A stretch of DNA of 25,000 bases from Symsagittifera roscoffensis (lineage: Eukaryota; Xenacoelomorpha; Acoela; Convolutidae). The stretch spans positions 37,501 to 62,500 of the forward strand of contig NW_026970756.1 of assembly GCF_963678635.1 (NCBI RefSeq), in the 5' to 3' direction. Numbering within the stretch: position 1 is the first letter of the stretch; every line of letters starts with the position of its first letter. The translations under genes and the position numbers were made by a program. Of this stretch, positions 8,368 through 17,209 are shown piece by piece. The notes beneath the pieces are model-generated. The model was not told the DNA's origin. It saw only the letters and a program-made list of their open reading frames with translations, and ran no database searches.

Positions 8368-10126
8368 GAGAGAGTGAAAAGTACGTGAAACCGTTGAAGG
8401 AGAACTGGAGTGAGCGTTATCATGCCCAATGTCTTGAACTTGATTCTAGACCACCGGGTAGTGTTGTTAAAGTCTTTTGGTGATCATTGTTAAAGATGCG
8501 AGCTATTTGTTTTCTTCGGATTTCAAATTTGTTGTGTCTTGACTAAATGAGATAAAGTTTTATCTCTTTTGTTTGCCTGTCTGACCTTAACATCCCAATC
8601 AATGCTCTCTACAGCCCGTCTTGAAACACGGACCAAGGAGTGTGAGTTGCTTGCAAGTGCTGTCGCTGTTTGAAAGCGTACACGCGTAATGAAAGTGAAC
8701 GGTGTAACTTTTATGAGTTGCATTAACTTTTGTGGTGAGAGCGTCAAAGCGATGTCTCGCAACCACGGACGGTTATGTTGCTAAAACATGACTGATCCAG
8801 AGCAAGTAGCACACGACCCGAAAGATGGTGATCTATGCTTGGGCAGGGTGAAGCCACGGGAAACCATGGTGGAAGCCCGAAGCGGTTCTGACGTGCAAAT
8901 CGATCGTCTGACCTGAGCATAGGGGCGAAAGACTAATCGAACCATCTAGTAGCTGGTTTCCTCCGAAGTTTCCCTCAGGATAGCAAAAGCTTAAGCAAGA
9001 TTGAAAAATCTTCGCTGTGCAATTTCATCGGTTAAAGCGAATGATTAGAGGACTGGGGGAAAACTTTTCCTTCACCTATTCTCAAACTACTTGCTCATGA
9101 GTCACCACAAAAGGTGTTGATTGATATTGACAGCAGGACGGTGGTCATGGAAGTTGAAAACCGCTAAGGAATGTGTAACAACTCACCTGCCGAATCAATC
9201 AGCCCTGAAAATGGATGGCACTAGAGCTCGTGGCCTATACCTGACCATGAACATCAGATTCTGGCTTCGGCTGGATGCTTAAGACTGGTTTAGAACTGGT
9301 CTTAAAGTATGTTCATGTGTAGGAGGACGCATTGGTTGCGCAAAAGTGTATACGTGAGTATATGCTCGAAGCGGCCAATGGAGCAGATCTTGGTGGAAGT
9401 AGCAAGTACTCAAATGAGAACTTTGAGGACTGAAGCGGGAAAGGTTTTCATGTGAACAGCATTTGCACATGAGTTAGTCGATTCTAAAAGACAGGCTAAG
9501 GCCAAAGTCTTGAATAGTGGTTTTTTGAAAACTGCTGAGTCTCGAAAGAGCATCGGGTTAAAATTCCCGAACTTACTCTCTTGGCATTACGACGGCAACG
9601 TCATCTCAGTCGAATTTAGTCATTGGGACCTTGGGGAAGAGTTATCTTTTCTTTATAACATGCAGTAGAGACCTTGGAATTGAATCAATCAGAGATAAGG
9701 CTCGAACCATGAAAGAGTGTTTCAGCATTTGAAGCATCCCAATTGTTCCTGGTGGCACGTAAAAATTCGGCCCAGCTAATGTCAGGAGAGTGAATCGTAC
9801 CAATTACCGCATCAGGTCCCCAAGGTGAAAAGCCTCTGGTCTTGGAACAGTGTAGATAAGGGAAGTCGGCAAAATTGATCCGTACCTTCGGAAGAAGGAT
9901 TGGCTCTGAGGAATGGGTGTGACAAGCCTTTAGCTTGAAGTCTCGATATGCTAAAGCGTACGATGGCTCTTCGGAGTTGTTGGCGTTTGGCGCATCGATG
10001 ATGGATATGCTTTAGGTCAAATCTGTCGCACATTAAACGTTCAAACTCTGAACTGGTTTGGACAAGGGGAATCCGACTGTTTAATTAAAACAAAGCATTG
10101 CGATGGCTGGTGAAACGGTTCTGACG

Positions 10127-10160
<34 letters not shown>

Positions 10161-10177
10161 AGTGAAGAAATTCAAAT

Positions 10178-10276
<99 letters not shown>

Positions 10277-10338
10277 TACTGTCCCTATCTACCATCCAGC
10301 GAAACCACAGCTTTGGGAACGGGCAAAGCCTAATCAGT

Positions 10339-10373
<35 letters not shown>

Positions 10374-10776
10374 TGACTTTGTGAAGTGGCTCGAAAGGTG
10401 TAGAATAAGTGGGAGATGGCTTCGGCTGTCGTCAGTGAAATACCACTACTTTCGGTGTCACTTTACTAATCCAGTGAAAAAGTAAAGGTACTTTCTACGG
10501 ATTGGCCTAATTAAAGCGTAAGCTTTAATGAGTTGCACAAAGTTTACTTTGCGTAGCTAAAGCAAACCTCCCTGGAGACAGGGTCAGGTCGGGAGTTTGA
10601 CTGGGGCGGTACATCTGTAAAAAGATAACGCAGGTGTCCTAAGGCTAACTCAGTGGGGACAGAAACCTCACGTAGAGCAAAAGGGCAAATGTTAGCTTGA
10701 ACTAGATTTTCAGTATGATTACAGACTGCGAAAGCATGGCCTATCGATCCTTTTATTAATCGGTTTAAAGACTTTA

Positions 10777-10809
<33 letters not shown>
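7989..10809 (+). rRNA. 28S rRNA: 28S (LSU) rRNA, 5' part, unit 1, upstream of insertion
   Basis: Starts with the strand that pairs with 5.8S, then CCCCCTGAACTTAAGCATAT, the standard 28S opening. Further signatures are AACAGGGAAAAGC near 8085, GCAGGGTGAAGCC near 8843, CTAATCGAACCATCTAGTAG near 8933, CTCTCTTAAGGTAGCC at 10211 and GGCCTATCGATCC near 10738. The sequence breaks at 10809 inside the peptidyl-transferase region and continues at 14788, so this gene copy cannot give an intact 28S unless the insert is removed. The R2 site (10211-10240) and the R1 region just downstream (about 10262-10315) are uninterrupted. Joined exonic length is about 3.4 kb. I saw no frame worth calling within it. 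Confidence 0.96.
10797..10809 (+). repeat. Target-site duplication, left copy
   Basis: TTACCACAGGGAT, identical to 14775-14787. The left copy is preceded by the expected 28S sequence GTCAGAAAAG and the right copy is followed by the expected AACTGGCTTGTGG, so these 13 bases were duplicated on insertion. Confidence 0.95.
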
Positions 10810-11041
10810 GGGCTCCCATAAGAAGTGCCTCCTCGCGTTAGGATTGAGTCGTTCGCAGGCGCTCGTTGGAGTGTGCATAATCTGCGGTAATCAACGATCT
10901 CACCTCGGCGGGAGCCGGAAGATATATCTACCATTGGTATCAACACTAAACTGCTGGCGGAAAACCGTGAGGAATTCCGTTAACGCCTCCTCGGTGTATA
11001 ACAGAGGTTGGGTAATACGGTCCAGTAAGCCATACCTGTAA
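10808..11041 (+). CDS. Short upstream frame with a start codon made across the target junction (hypothetical)
   Basis: A 77-codon frame. Its ATG consists of A and T from the target duplication (10808-10809) plus the first G of the element. The context GGGATGG has G at -3 and +4, favourable for eukaryotic initiation. The product begins MGSHKKCLLALG, has a CIICG motif near residues 33-37 and no domain that I recognise. It overlaps the open frame of the large ORF by 13 nt (the large frame is open from 11029) and is in a different frame (a -1 shift would join them). I see no canonical slippery heptamer in the overlap. It could be a short ORF1, a regulatory upstream ORF, or chance. RTE-type elements are known to have a very short ORF1, which makes the first option reasonable but not shown. 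Confidence 0.4.
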
Positions 11042-11064
11042 AAACTCTACCTACATTCAATCCT

Positions 11065-14000
11065 TTGAGAGAAACCAATCGGAAACAGGAGCGACCGGCC
11101 CGAGACAATGTTTTGGTTAGGCAGCACCCGTGGAAGTTTGGACATTGGAATTGTAGGACCCTTAGGGGGTTTGAAGGAGGAGAGTTAGAGCAGCTGATGC
11201 TCGAGCGGCATTTTGATGCCCTTGGTTTATGCGAGACCCGCTTAAATAGCGACGGAGTCTCAGATCTTGGTAGAAACTACACCATTATATGCGCGAGCGA
11301 CCCCGAGAGAAAAGGTAGAAACGGGGTTGCTCTCATTTTCAATTCGTTGAAAATGAAACTAACCAAGCATAGGTGCCAAAGTGATCGAGTCATGGTAGCC
11401 TGGTTGAGTAGTCGCATCAACGGTGAAAGGTTTAAAATAGTCGTTTGTTACAGTCCCACTAACCCTGATGATGAGAAAGGTGAAAAGCGGGTCGATTGTT
11501 TCTACGCTGATCTCTTCAGAGTAATGAAAGACGGCATCCCCAGCCGTAAAGTTGGATCTCATACTCTGATACTTGGTGATTTGAATGCGAGAATCAGTAA
11601 GGAACAATTGACCGAAATGAGACCCCTTGCTGATGCCTGGTCTGCCGACCAAGAAACAAACTCAAACGGTGAAAAATTGCTAGAGTTTTGTTCGACACAC
11701 GATTTAAAAATCGTGATCACGTTATTTAAGAAACCTTTAAGTAGGCTTATAACGTGGCGTCACCCCAGAGGCTCAGGTGCAGTCATCGATTATATCTTGT
11801 CCGATCGGAACACGGTCTGGAGAGATATGAGAGCCAGTTGGGGAGGCAGTACCGGGCATCACTCCGATCATGCTAAACTTATAGGCGTGATTTTACCCCC
11901 GAAAGAACCAGGCAAAAAGTCGTTTGAAAGTGAAAGCCTCCTCAGAAAAAGCTTAAAAAGGAAGTCTCCTGGACTGCGGTTCAAAATCAATACCTGTCTG
12001 AAATCTGCCCAAGCTCGCTCGTTCCTAACATCAGATAACCGCTTGTCCCACACTGACTCTATAGAGAGCTTCAATAGATCTCTTAAGGAGTTAGTGTGTA
12101 ATGCCCATGCCAGGTTACCGGTTCCGGAACCTGAGGAAAAAGAAGGTACATTCTTTGAGTATTTAACTACCGAACAACGTTTGGTTTTTAAAGAAAGGAG
12201 AAGTGTACACAGTCAAGTTCTAAACAACAGAACTGACGAATTGGTTGCTGCAAGGAAAAGGCTAAACTTGAAGTGCAACAAGCTGAGAAAGTTTGCTCAA
12301 AATGAGATGTTAGAGAGTGGCCTGGAAGGATTTCAAGACAAGCACGTCCTCGGACAAACGCGTGAAGCGTTTAAGGTGTTGAAAGAGACTCTTAGGAGTG
12401 TTCGCTTGAGTTGGTTGGAGAGAAGGAGCAAAGGTGAAGTCAGTAATGTGAAGTTTCAAAGGCATTATGAGAATCTGTTCACGAACAGACCGGCGAGTAA
12501 AAAGTTTGTTGAAAGGTCACTTCCAGTTGCGGATAGTGGACCTCCTAATGGAGCAGAGGTACTACAAGCCTTGAGAGAAATTAACACGGGCAAGGCTCCC
12601 GGTGAGAGTCAGATCACCAGGGACCTTCTTAAGTTGCTCGAGAAGAATATTCTCAAGCCTCTCACAAGAATTTTCACTGATATCTGGCTTGATCCGGGGA
12701 AAGTTCCCCAAAGTTGGAGGGACGCAGTAGTACTCAATCTGTTCAAGAAAGGAAGTAGAGCTGAACCGAACAATTACCGCAGCATTTTCCTTCTCGACCA
12801 AGTTGGCAAAGTGTTCGCAAAGGTGATTGCAAATAGGGTGAATAAACAGCTGCCCAAGATCTCTCCTTATCAATTTGGGTTCCGAAGTCACAGGTCAACG
12901 GGCCAAGCTATCTTGGCAATTAGATGTTTGCTGCAAAGAAGGATTGAGAACCAGCAACCTCTTTGTATGACTTTCATCGACCTGAAGAAGGCTTTTGATT
13001 CAATTGATAGGGAAGTGCTGTTTATTGCCCTAAGGGATTTTGGAATCCCAGGAGATATCATCAGTTTGATTGAAGCGCTCCACACCAAACCCATCGGCAA
13101 GCTTGATAAGGATAACACCTTTGTAGTTAACCGAGGGGTGAGGCAAGGGTGCGTTTTGGGCCCACTGTTGTTTATCATCCTTTTTGACTTCCTCCTAAGT
13201 AAGACCAGTGGGGAGAAAAGAAACTTTGCATACGCTGATGATCTGGCTCTGATCTCTGACAATCAGGCAAATGCTACCAAGTCGCTGAATGAGATGGCAA
13301 AAACTTTTGGATTGGCTCAATTAGAAATCTCTGTCGAAAAAACTAAAAGTATTGTAATTAACACCAAAGACAATACTAATGTCCCTATCAATGTACTCAG
13401 TGAACAGGTAGAACAGGTTAATCACTTTGAGTACCTCGGCAGCATCATAGCATCTGATGGGAGCGCTGAAAAGGCTATAAGCGCTCGCATCTCTAAGACA
13501 AGAATAGCAATGTTACGTCTTAGACCGGCCTTGGTGTCTAAAAGGCTGACACTAAGGAACAAGGGTCTCCTCATTGAGACATTCCTAAAGCCTGTCCTTC
13601 TATACGGCTTAGAGACCCTTGTCATCAGATGCGTAGATCTCAGTAGATTAGAAGCGGTTATACACCGCGCTAAAAGAATGTGTCTCAGGCTAGAAACCAG
13701 AAATGAAATGAAACTAAAGGAACTGAATGAAAAAGTAAAAACAACGCCAGTCGCTCACCAACTATGCAGGAGAAGGGTACAACTGTATGCTTCCTTTAAA
13801 AACATCGGGGTCGATAGCTTGAATGAACTGCTTGAAGGTGCTAAAGTTTGGCAAAAGGATTGGGTCAGGCAGCTCAGGGTTGACCTTGACAACCATGGGC
13901 TCAAGACCAAGTGCGACCAGGATAACTGGTTGCATAATCCGATTGCCAAACTCAAGTTCACAGACGGCGGGGATTTTAAAGCAAATGCTATCGGCAAGAG

Positions 14001-14661
14001 GACGCAAACAGTTCAATGTGCTAATGAAAACTGTGGTAGAATGTTTCATAGCAAAAAAGAGATGTATAGGCATCTCAGAGACAATCATTCACCCTCGGTC
14101 CAGACCTCCGCTAGTAGTGACAATGAAACTAAAGGAAATGAAAGAACTGTAACTAAAGGAAATGAAAGAACTGTAACTAAAGGAACTGAAAGATCTGAAA
14201 CTATTAAAGGAATTGAAAGAACTGCAGAGATCCCCCAGCAGCCCAGCGACGGGGGGTCCAAAAAGGGTAAATTCGACTGCCCTCTGTCCGACTGTAACAA
14301 GACTTATGTCTATGTCAGCGGTTGGACAAAGCACATGCAAAACTGTCACCCGCATGTGAAACTGATCAGCGCATCAGAATCGACCGTCTCAGCACCGCAA
14401 CTGAGTCGGCAATCCTTCGCATCAAACCAAGACACTAGCACGGGTGATGAGGTGCTAAAGTGTCCGCTCTGCTCCTACCGGTGCTCTGTTAGAAAGTCAA
14501 TGATCAATCACTGTTATGTGAAGCACCGATACTCCTGGGTGAAAGCAAGGCCAATGCCCGAGCCGCCAAGTCATGTTGGCGTTGCCCCGGTGCGTACAAT
14601 CAAGAGGCAAAATTGTGCAGATTGTAGCGTCATGACCACCACTGCTACCTCGGAAAGGTAG
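11065..14661 (+). CDS. Endonuclease-reverse transcriptase with C-terminal C2H2 zinc fingers
   Basis: A protein of 1198 residues counted from a TTG at 11065. The frame is open from 11029 but has no ATG before codon 45, which would remove part of the nuclease. The APE/exonuclease-III domain (about 24-275) shows GHWNCRTL (N29), CETRL (E57), CYSPTN (Y129), GDLNAR (D172, N174), IDYILSD (D242, D247) and HHSDH (D268, H269), so its catalytic set looks complete. The RT (about 490-855) shows FKKG, NNYRSIFLL, FIDLKKAFD (D639), GVRQGCVLGPLLF, FAYADD (D725, D726) and LLYGLETL. The C-terminus has C2H2 fingers at 985-1008, 1072-1095 (both C-X4-C-X12-H-X4-H) and 1133-1154 (C-X2-C-X12-H-X4-H), plus a late CADC. 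By family knowledge, the nuclease nicks the 28S target and the RT primes from the nick. The zinc fingers may bind the target DNA or element RNA (inference). There are no internal stops or frameshifts. The start is uncertain. Confidence 0.93.
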   Translation: MRETNRKQERPARDNVLVRQHPWKFGHWNCRTLRGFEGGELEQLMLERHFDALGLCETRLNSDGVSDLGRNYTIICASDPERKGRNGVALIFNSLKMKLTKHRCQSDRVMVAWLSSRINGERFKIVVCYSPTNPDDEKGEKRVDCFYADLFRVMKDGIPSRKVGSHTLILGDLNARISKEQLTEMRPLADAWSADQETNSNGEKLLEFCSTHDLKIVITLFKKPLSRLITWRHPRGSGAVIDYILSDRNTVWRDMRASWGGSTGHHSDHAKLIGVILPPKEPGKKSFESESLLRKSLKRKSPGLRFKINTCLKSAQARSFLTSDNRLSHTDSIESFNRSLKELVCNAHARLPVPEPEEKEGTFFEYLTTEQRLVFKERRSVHSQVLNNRTDELVAARKRLNLKCNKLRKFAQNEMLESGLEGFQDKHVLGQTREAFKVLKETLRSVRLSWLERRSKGEVSNVKFQRHYENLFTNRPASKKFVERSLPVADSGPPNGAEVLQALREINTGKAPGESQITRDLLKLLEKNILKPLTRIFTDIWLDPGKVPQSWRDAVVLNLFKKGSRAEPNNYRSIFLLDQVGKVFAKVIANRVNKQLPKISPYQFGFRSHRSTGQAILAIRCLLQRRIENQQPLCMTFIDLKKAFDSIDREVLFIALRDFGIPGDIISLIEALHTKPIGKLDKDNTFVVNRGVRQGCVLGPLLFIILFDFLLSKTSGEKRNFAYADDLALISDNQANATKSLNEMAKTFGLAQLEISVEKTKSIVINTKDNTNVPINVLSEQVEQVNHFEYLGSIIASDGSAEKAISARISKTRIAMLRLRPALVSKRLTLRNKGLLIETFLKPVLLYGLETLVIRCVDLSRLEAVIHRAKRMCLRLETRNEMKLKELNEKVKTTPVAHQLCRRRVQLYASFKNIGVDSLNELLEGAKVWQKDWVRQLRVDLDNHGLKTKCDQDNWLHNPIAKLKFTDGGDFKANAIGKRTQTVQCANENCGRMFHSKKEMYRHLRDNHSPSVQTSASSDNETKGNERTVTKGNERTVTKGTERSETIKGIERTAEIPQQPSDGGSKKGKFDCPLSDCNKTYVYVSGWTKHMQNCHPHVKLISASESTVSAPQLSRQSFASNQDTSTGDEVLKCPLCSYRCSVRKSMINHCYVKHRYSWVKARPMPEPPSHVGVAPVRTIKRQNCADCSVMTTTATSER
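14125..14229 (+). repeat. 24-bp coding minisatellite in the zinc-finger linker
   Basis: In-frame repeats of ACTAAAGGAAATGAAAGAAC type encode KGNERTVT-like units (residues about 1021-1055) between zinc fingers 1 and 2. The first two units are exact and later ones decay. The linker is charged and probably disordered, and its length is likely variable between copies. Confidence 0.85.
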
Positions 14662-14774
14662 AACGGGTTCCCGGTGGTGACTTTCATTTCGTTTGAATCA
14701 GTTCTAATGATTTGATAAAGTCAGAACCATTGCCCCTGGCCTTGACCAGCTGGGGTGCAGATGGGAGGAACTTA
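14662..14774 (+). other. Retrotransposon 3' UTR with stem-loop
   Basis: 113 bp between the TAG stop and the right target duplication. Near 14733-14755 CCCC-TGG and CCA-GCT-GGGG can fold into a bulged hairpin, and GTTCT/AGAAC (about 14701-14727) can form another. There is no poly(A) and no microsatellite tail; the element ends GGAACTTA. In R1- and R2-type elements the RT recognises 3' UTR structure, so these hairpins are candidates for that role (inference). Confidence 0.7.
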
Positions 14775-14787
14775 TTACCACAGGGAT
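14775..14787 (+). repeat. Target-site duplication, right copy
   Basis: TTACCACAGGGAT, identical to 10797-10809. The next base resumes normal 28S (AACTGGCTTGTGGCGGCC). Confidence 0.95.
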
Positions 14788-14824
14788 AACTGGCTTGTGG
14801 CGGCCAAGCGTTCATAGCGACGTC

Positions 14825-14862
<38 letters not shown>

Positions 14863-14904
14863 CGAAGCAGAATTCGCAAAGTGTTGGATTGTTCACCCAC
14901 TAAC

Positions 14905-14955
<51 letters not shown>

Positions 14956-15350
14956 GTTGATGAATTGAAACTAACCAGTGGTGGCTTCGGCTGCTACTGA
15001 ATTTGATCTATGCTTGGGTAATCACACTTAGTACGAGAGGAACCGTGTGTTCAATTCCCTGGTTTCAGCGTCTGCCTGAAAAGGCGGATGCGAAGCTACA
15101 ATTGATGGATTATGACTGAACGCCTCTAAGTCAGGACTCAGACCTAAAGCATAGATTAAATTGCTCTATCTGCATCATGAAAATTGCCTTTAATGGTTTA
15201 ATTTGGCAGTATCAAGTATATTGATGCTGTTGACCCCGATGTCAGATAGGAAAGCTATCCCCCATTGATGATGGGAAAGCCTGGACTTGCTGTAAGCGAT
15301 CAAGTAGCTTGCGCTACGAGATGCTGAGGCAATGTTCTTCAGGCAGGGAT
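14788..15350 (+). rRNA. 28S rRNA: 28S (LSU) rRNA, 3' part, unit 1, downstream of insertion
   Basis: Resumes with AACTGGCTTGTGGCGGCC, then TCGATGTCGGCTCTTCCTAT, GGTTTAGACCGTCGTGAGAC, the sarcin-ricin loop AGTACGAGAGGAACC at 15030 and GGATTATGACTGAACGCC near 15107. The end near 15350 is estimated from resemblance of AAGTAGCTTGCGCTACGAG and GCTGAGGC to the last hairpin region of yeast 25S, and may be off by tens of bases. Part of this segment (15004-15276) has been copied twice into ITS1. A 70-codon reverse-strand frame at 14684-14896 is a shadow. Confidence 0.94.
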
Positions 15351-15363
15351 GTATTTATCCCAA

Positions 15364-16640
15364 AACCCCCGAAAGATGGTGCAAAGAGAGTTAACCTGAT
15401 GCACGTTAGGTTGACTCAAGGTGATCCTTCTTGGTGATCCTTTGATAGATGGTCCATCTAAGATGGTCCATCTAGAGTTGATCTAACTAAGGTTAGATTA
15501 GCTCAAGGTAGTCCTTAATGGATCACCTTAGATTCCCGAAAGATGGTTTAAAGAGAGTTAACCTGATGCAAGTTAGGTTGACTCAAGGTGATCCTTAATG
15601 GTGATCCTTTGATAGATGGTCCATCTAAGATGGTCCATCTAGAGTTGATCTAACTAAGGTTAGATTAGCTCAAGGTAGTCCTTAATGGATCACCTTAGAT
15701 TCCCGAAAGATGGTTTAAAGAGAGTTGACCTGATGCAAGTTAGGTTGACTCAAGGTGATCCTTCTTGGTGATCCTTTGATAGATGGTCCATCTAAGATGG
15801 TCCATCTAAGAGTTGATCTAACTAAGGTTAGATTAGCTCAAGGTAGTCCTTAATGGATCACCTTAGATTCCCGAAAGATGGTTTAAAGAGAGTTGACCTG
15901 ATGCAAGTTAGGTTGACTCAAGGTGATCCTTCTTGGTGATCCTTTGATAGATGGTCCATCTAAGATGGTCCATCGATGGTCCATCTAAGATGGTCCATCT
16001 AAGAGTTGATCTAACTAAGGTTAGATTAGCTCAAGGTAGTCCTTAATGGATCACCTCAGATTCCCGAAAGATGGTTTAAAGAGAGTTAACCTGATGCAAG
16101 TTAGGTTGACTCAAGGTGATCCTTCTTGGTGATCCTTTGATAGATGGTCCATCTAAGATGGTCCATCTAAGAGTTGATCTAACTAAGGTTAGATTAGCTC
16201 AAGGTAGTCCTTAATGGATCACCTTAGATTCCCGAAAGATGGTTTAAAGAGAGTTGACCTGATGCAAGTTAGGTTGACTCAAGGTGATCCTTCTTGGTGA
16301 TCCTTTGATAGATGGTCCATCTAAGATGGTCCATCTAAGAGTTGATCTAACTAAGGTTAGATTAGCTCAAGGTAGTCCTTAATGGATCACCTCAGATTCC
16401 CGAAAGATGGTTTAAAGAGAGTTAACCTGATGCAAGTTAGGTTGACTCAAGGTGATCCTTCTTGGTGATCCTTTGATAGATGGTCCATCTAAGATGGTCC
16501 ATCTAGAGTTGATCTAACTAAGGTTAGATTAGCTCAAGGTAGTCCGTAATGGATCACCTTAGATTCCCGAAAGATGGTTTAAAGAGAGTTAACCTGATGC
16601 AAGTTAGGTTGACTCAAGGTGATCCTTCATGGTGATCCTT
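15364..16640 (+). repeat. 168-bp intergenic spacer repeat array, seven copies plus a partial
   Basis: Copies begin at about 15364, 15531, 15698, 15866, 16059, 16227, 16395 and 16562 (the last partial), each with (GATT)CCCGAAAGATGGT. The spacing is 167-168 bp except 193 for the copy starting 15866, which has an extra duplication of a GATGGTCCATC-type block near 15965-15990. Every unit holds two interrupted palindromes AGATGGTCCATCT, a direct repeat GGTGATCCTT and its inverse GGATCACC. Such arrays just after 28S commonly carry termination or enhancer elements, but nothing here proves that role. A diverged single copy lies in ITS1 (4062-4205). Confidence 0.93.
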
Positions 16641-17204
16641 AGAAAGTCCATGATGGCAAGAGAGACGGTGGTGCATGATAGCATGAGACTGGGGATTGGC
16701 TCCCAGTCAAAGTACCTTGCTCTGTGGTGCATCATATTAAGAGAGAGTCAGATTCCCGAAAGAAGGCTTGATTAGAGTTGCTTAGACTCAAGCAAGTCAG
16801 TCAAGTTAACTTAGTTAAGTTAAGTAAGTTAGCTTGACTCAAGGCGGTGACGATGTACGGTCAAGTAAAAGTAGCAAGTACCCGAAAGATAGCCGAAAGA
16901 CGGTTAAGTAGCAAGTAAACGAATTTCAGCGAAGTCCCAACGTCAGAAACTGGGAGAGCACCAGGATGCTCGGAGGCCTACTTCTGCCTGGTCTTCATTC
17001 CAATTAAAGACACTGACCGATCAGAAAGCAAGTAGGTACTAACTAACGCTAGTACCTAGAAGAACTGCTTTAGGAGTTAACTATCAGCAGTAGCAGTCGG
17101 TCTGAGCTCTTTCACGAGCTAAAAGCTGGGCAGTGTTAAAGAGATGAACCAGTGAAGAGAAGGAAGAAAAGATTGAATAAGCACCAGTAACAATGTTACT
17201 ACAC

Positions 17205-17209
<5 letters not shown>
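16641..17209 (+). other. Intergenic spacer, mixed sequence
   Basis: Begins with the GACGGTGGTGCATGATAGCATG module and the GACTGGG/CCCAGTC hairpin (16687-16708) shared with ITS1. It is followed by a short run of GTTAAGTTAAGTAAGTTAGC-like direct repeats (16805-16835) and otherwise unique sequence. No gene or known regulatory site is recognised. Confidence 0.75.

Larger units (their letters stand above)
10810..14774 (+). mobile_element. 28S-specific APE-type non-LTR retrotransposon (LINE)
   Basis: A 3965-bp insert in 28S, same orientation as the rRNA, flanked by a 13-bp target-site duplication. It has a 219-255 bp leader, one long frame for an endonuclease-reverse transcriptase with C-terminal zinc fingers, and a 113-bp 3' UTR without poly(A). 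Orientation and lack of an own promoter signature suggest that it is co-transcribed with rRNA by Pol I, as in other rDNA LINEs (established for R1 and R2, inferred here). The APE-type nuclease excludes the R2/R4 group, which carries a C-terminal restriction-like nuclease. The absence of a full ORF1 and the RT motifs recall RTE-like elements, whereas rDNA-specific APE elements known to me (R1, R6, R7, RT) belong to the R1 clade with two ORFs. Clade assignment needs a phylogeny. The frame is intact, so the copy may be active or recent. Confidence 0.95.

Noticed and set aside
8523-8762. 79-codon reverse-strand frame in 28S
   Set aside because: It lies in a 28S expansion segment; it has no protein features.
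10810-10920. HDV-like self-cleaving ribozyme at the element 5' end
   Set aside because: GCCTCCTCGCG at 10826 resembles the L3 loop of HDV ribozymes, and such ribozymes occur in R2 and RTE elements, but I could not complete P1, P2 and the catalytic joining segment by hand. A descriptor-based search would settle it.
12562-14355. Reverse-strand and +1 frames inside the retrotransposon ORF
   Set aside because: They overlap the RT and zinc-finger frame, which carries all the catalytic motifs; these are shadows.
10810-14774. R2 element
   Set aside because: The insertion is not at the R2 site (intact at 10211-10240), and the protein has an N-terminal APE nuclease rather than a C-terminal restriction-like nuclease.
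10810-14774. Group I intron with a homing endonuclease, suggested by the omega-like site
   Set aside because: There is a 13-bp target duplication and an APE-RT protein; no homing-nuclease motif or intron core was seen.
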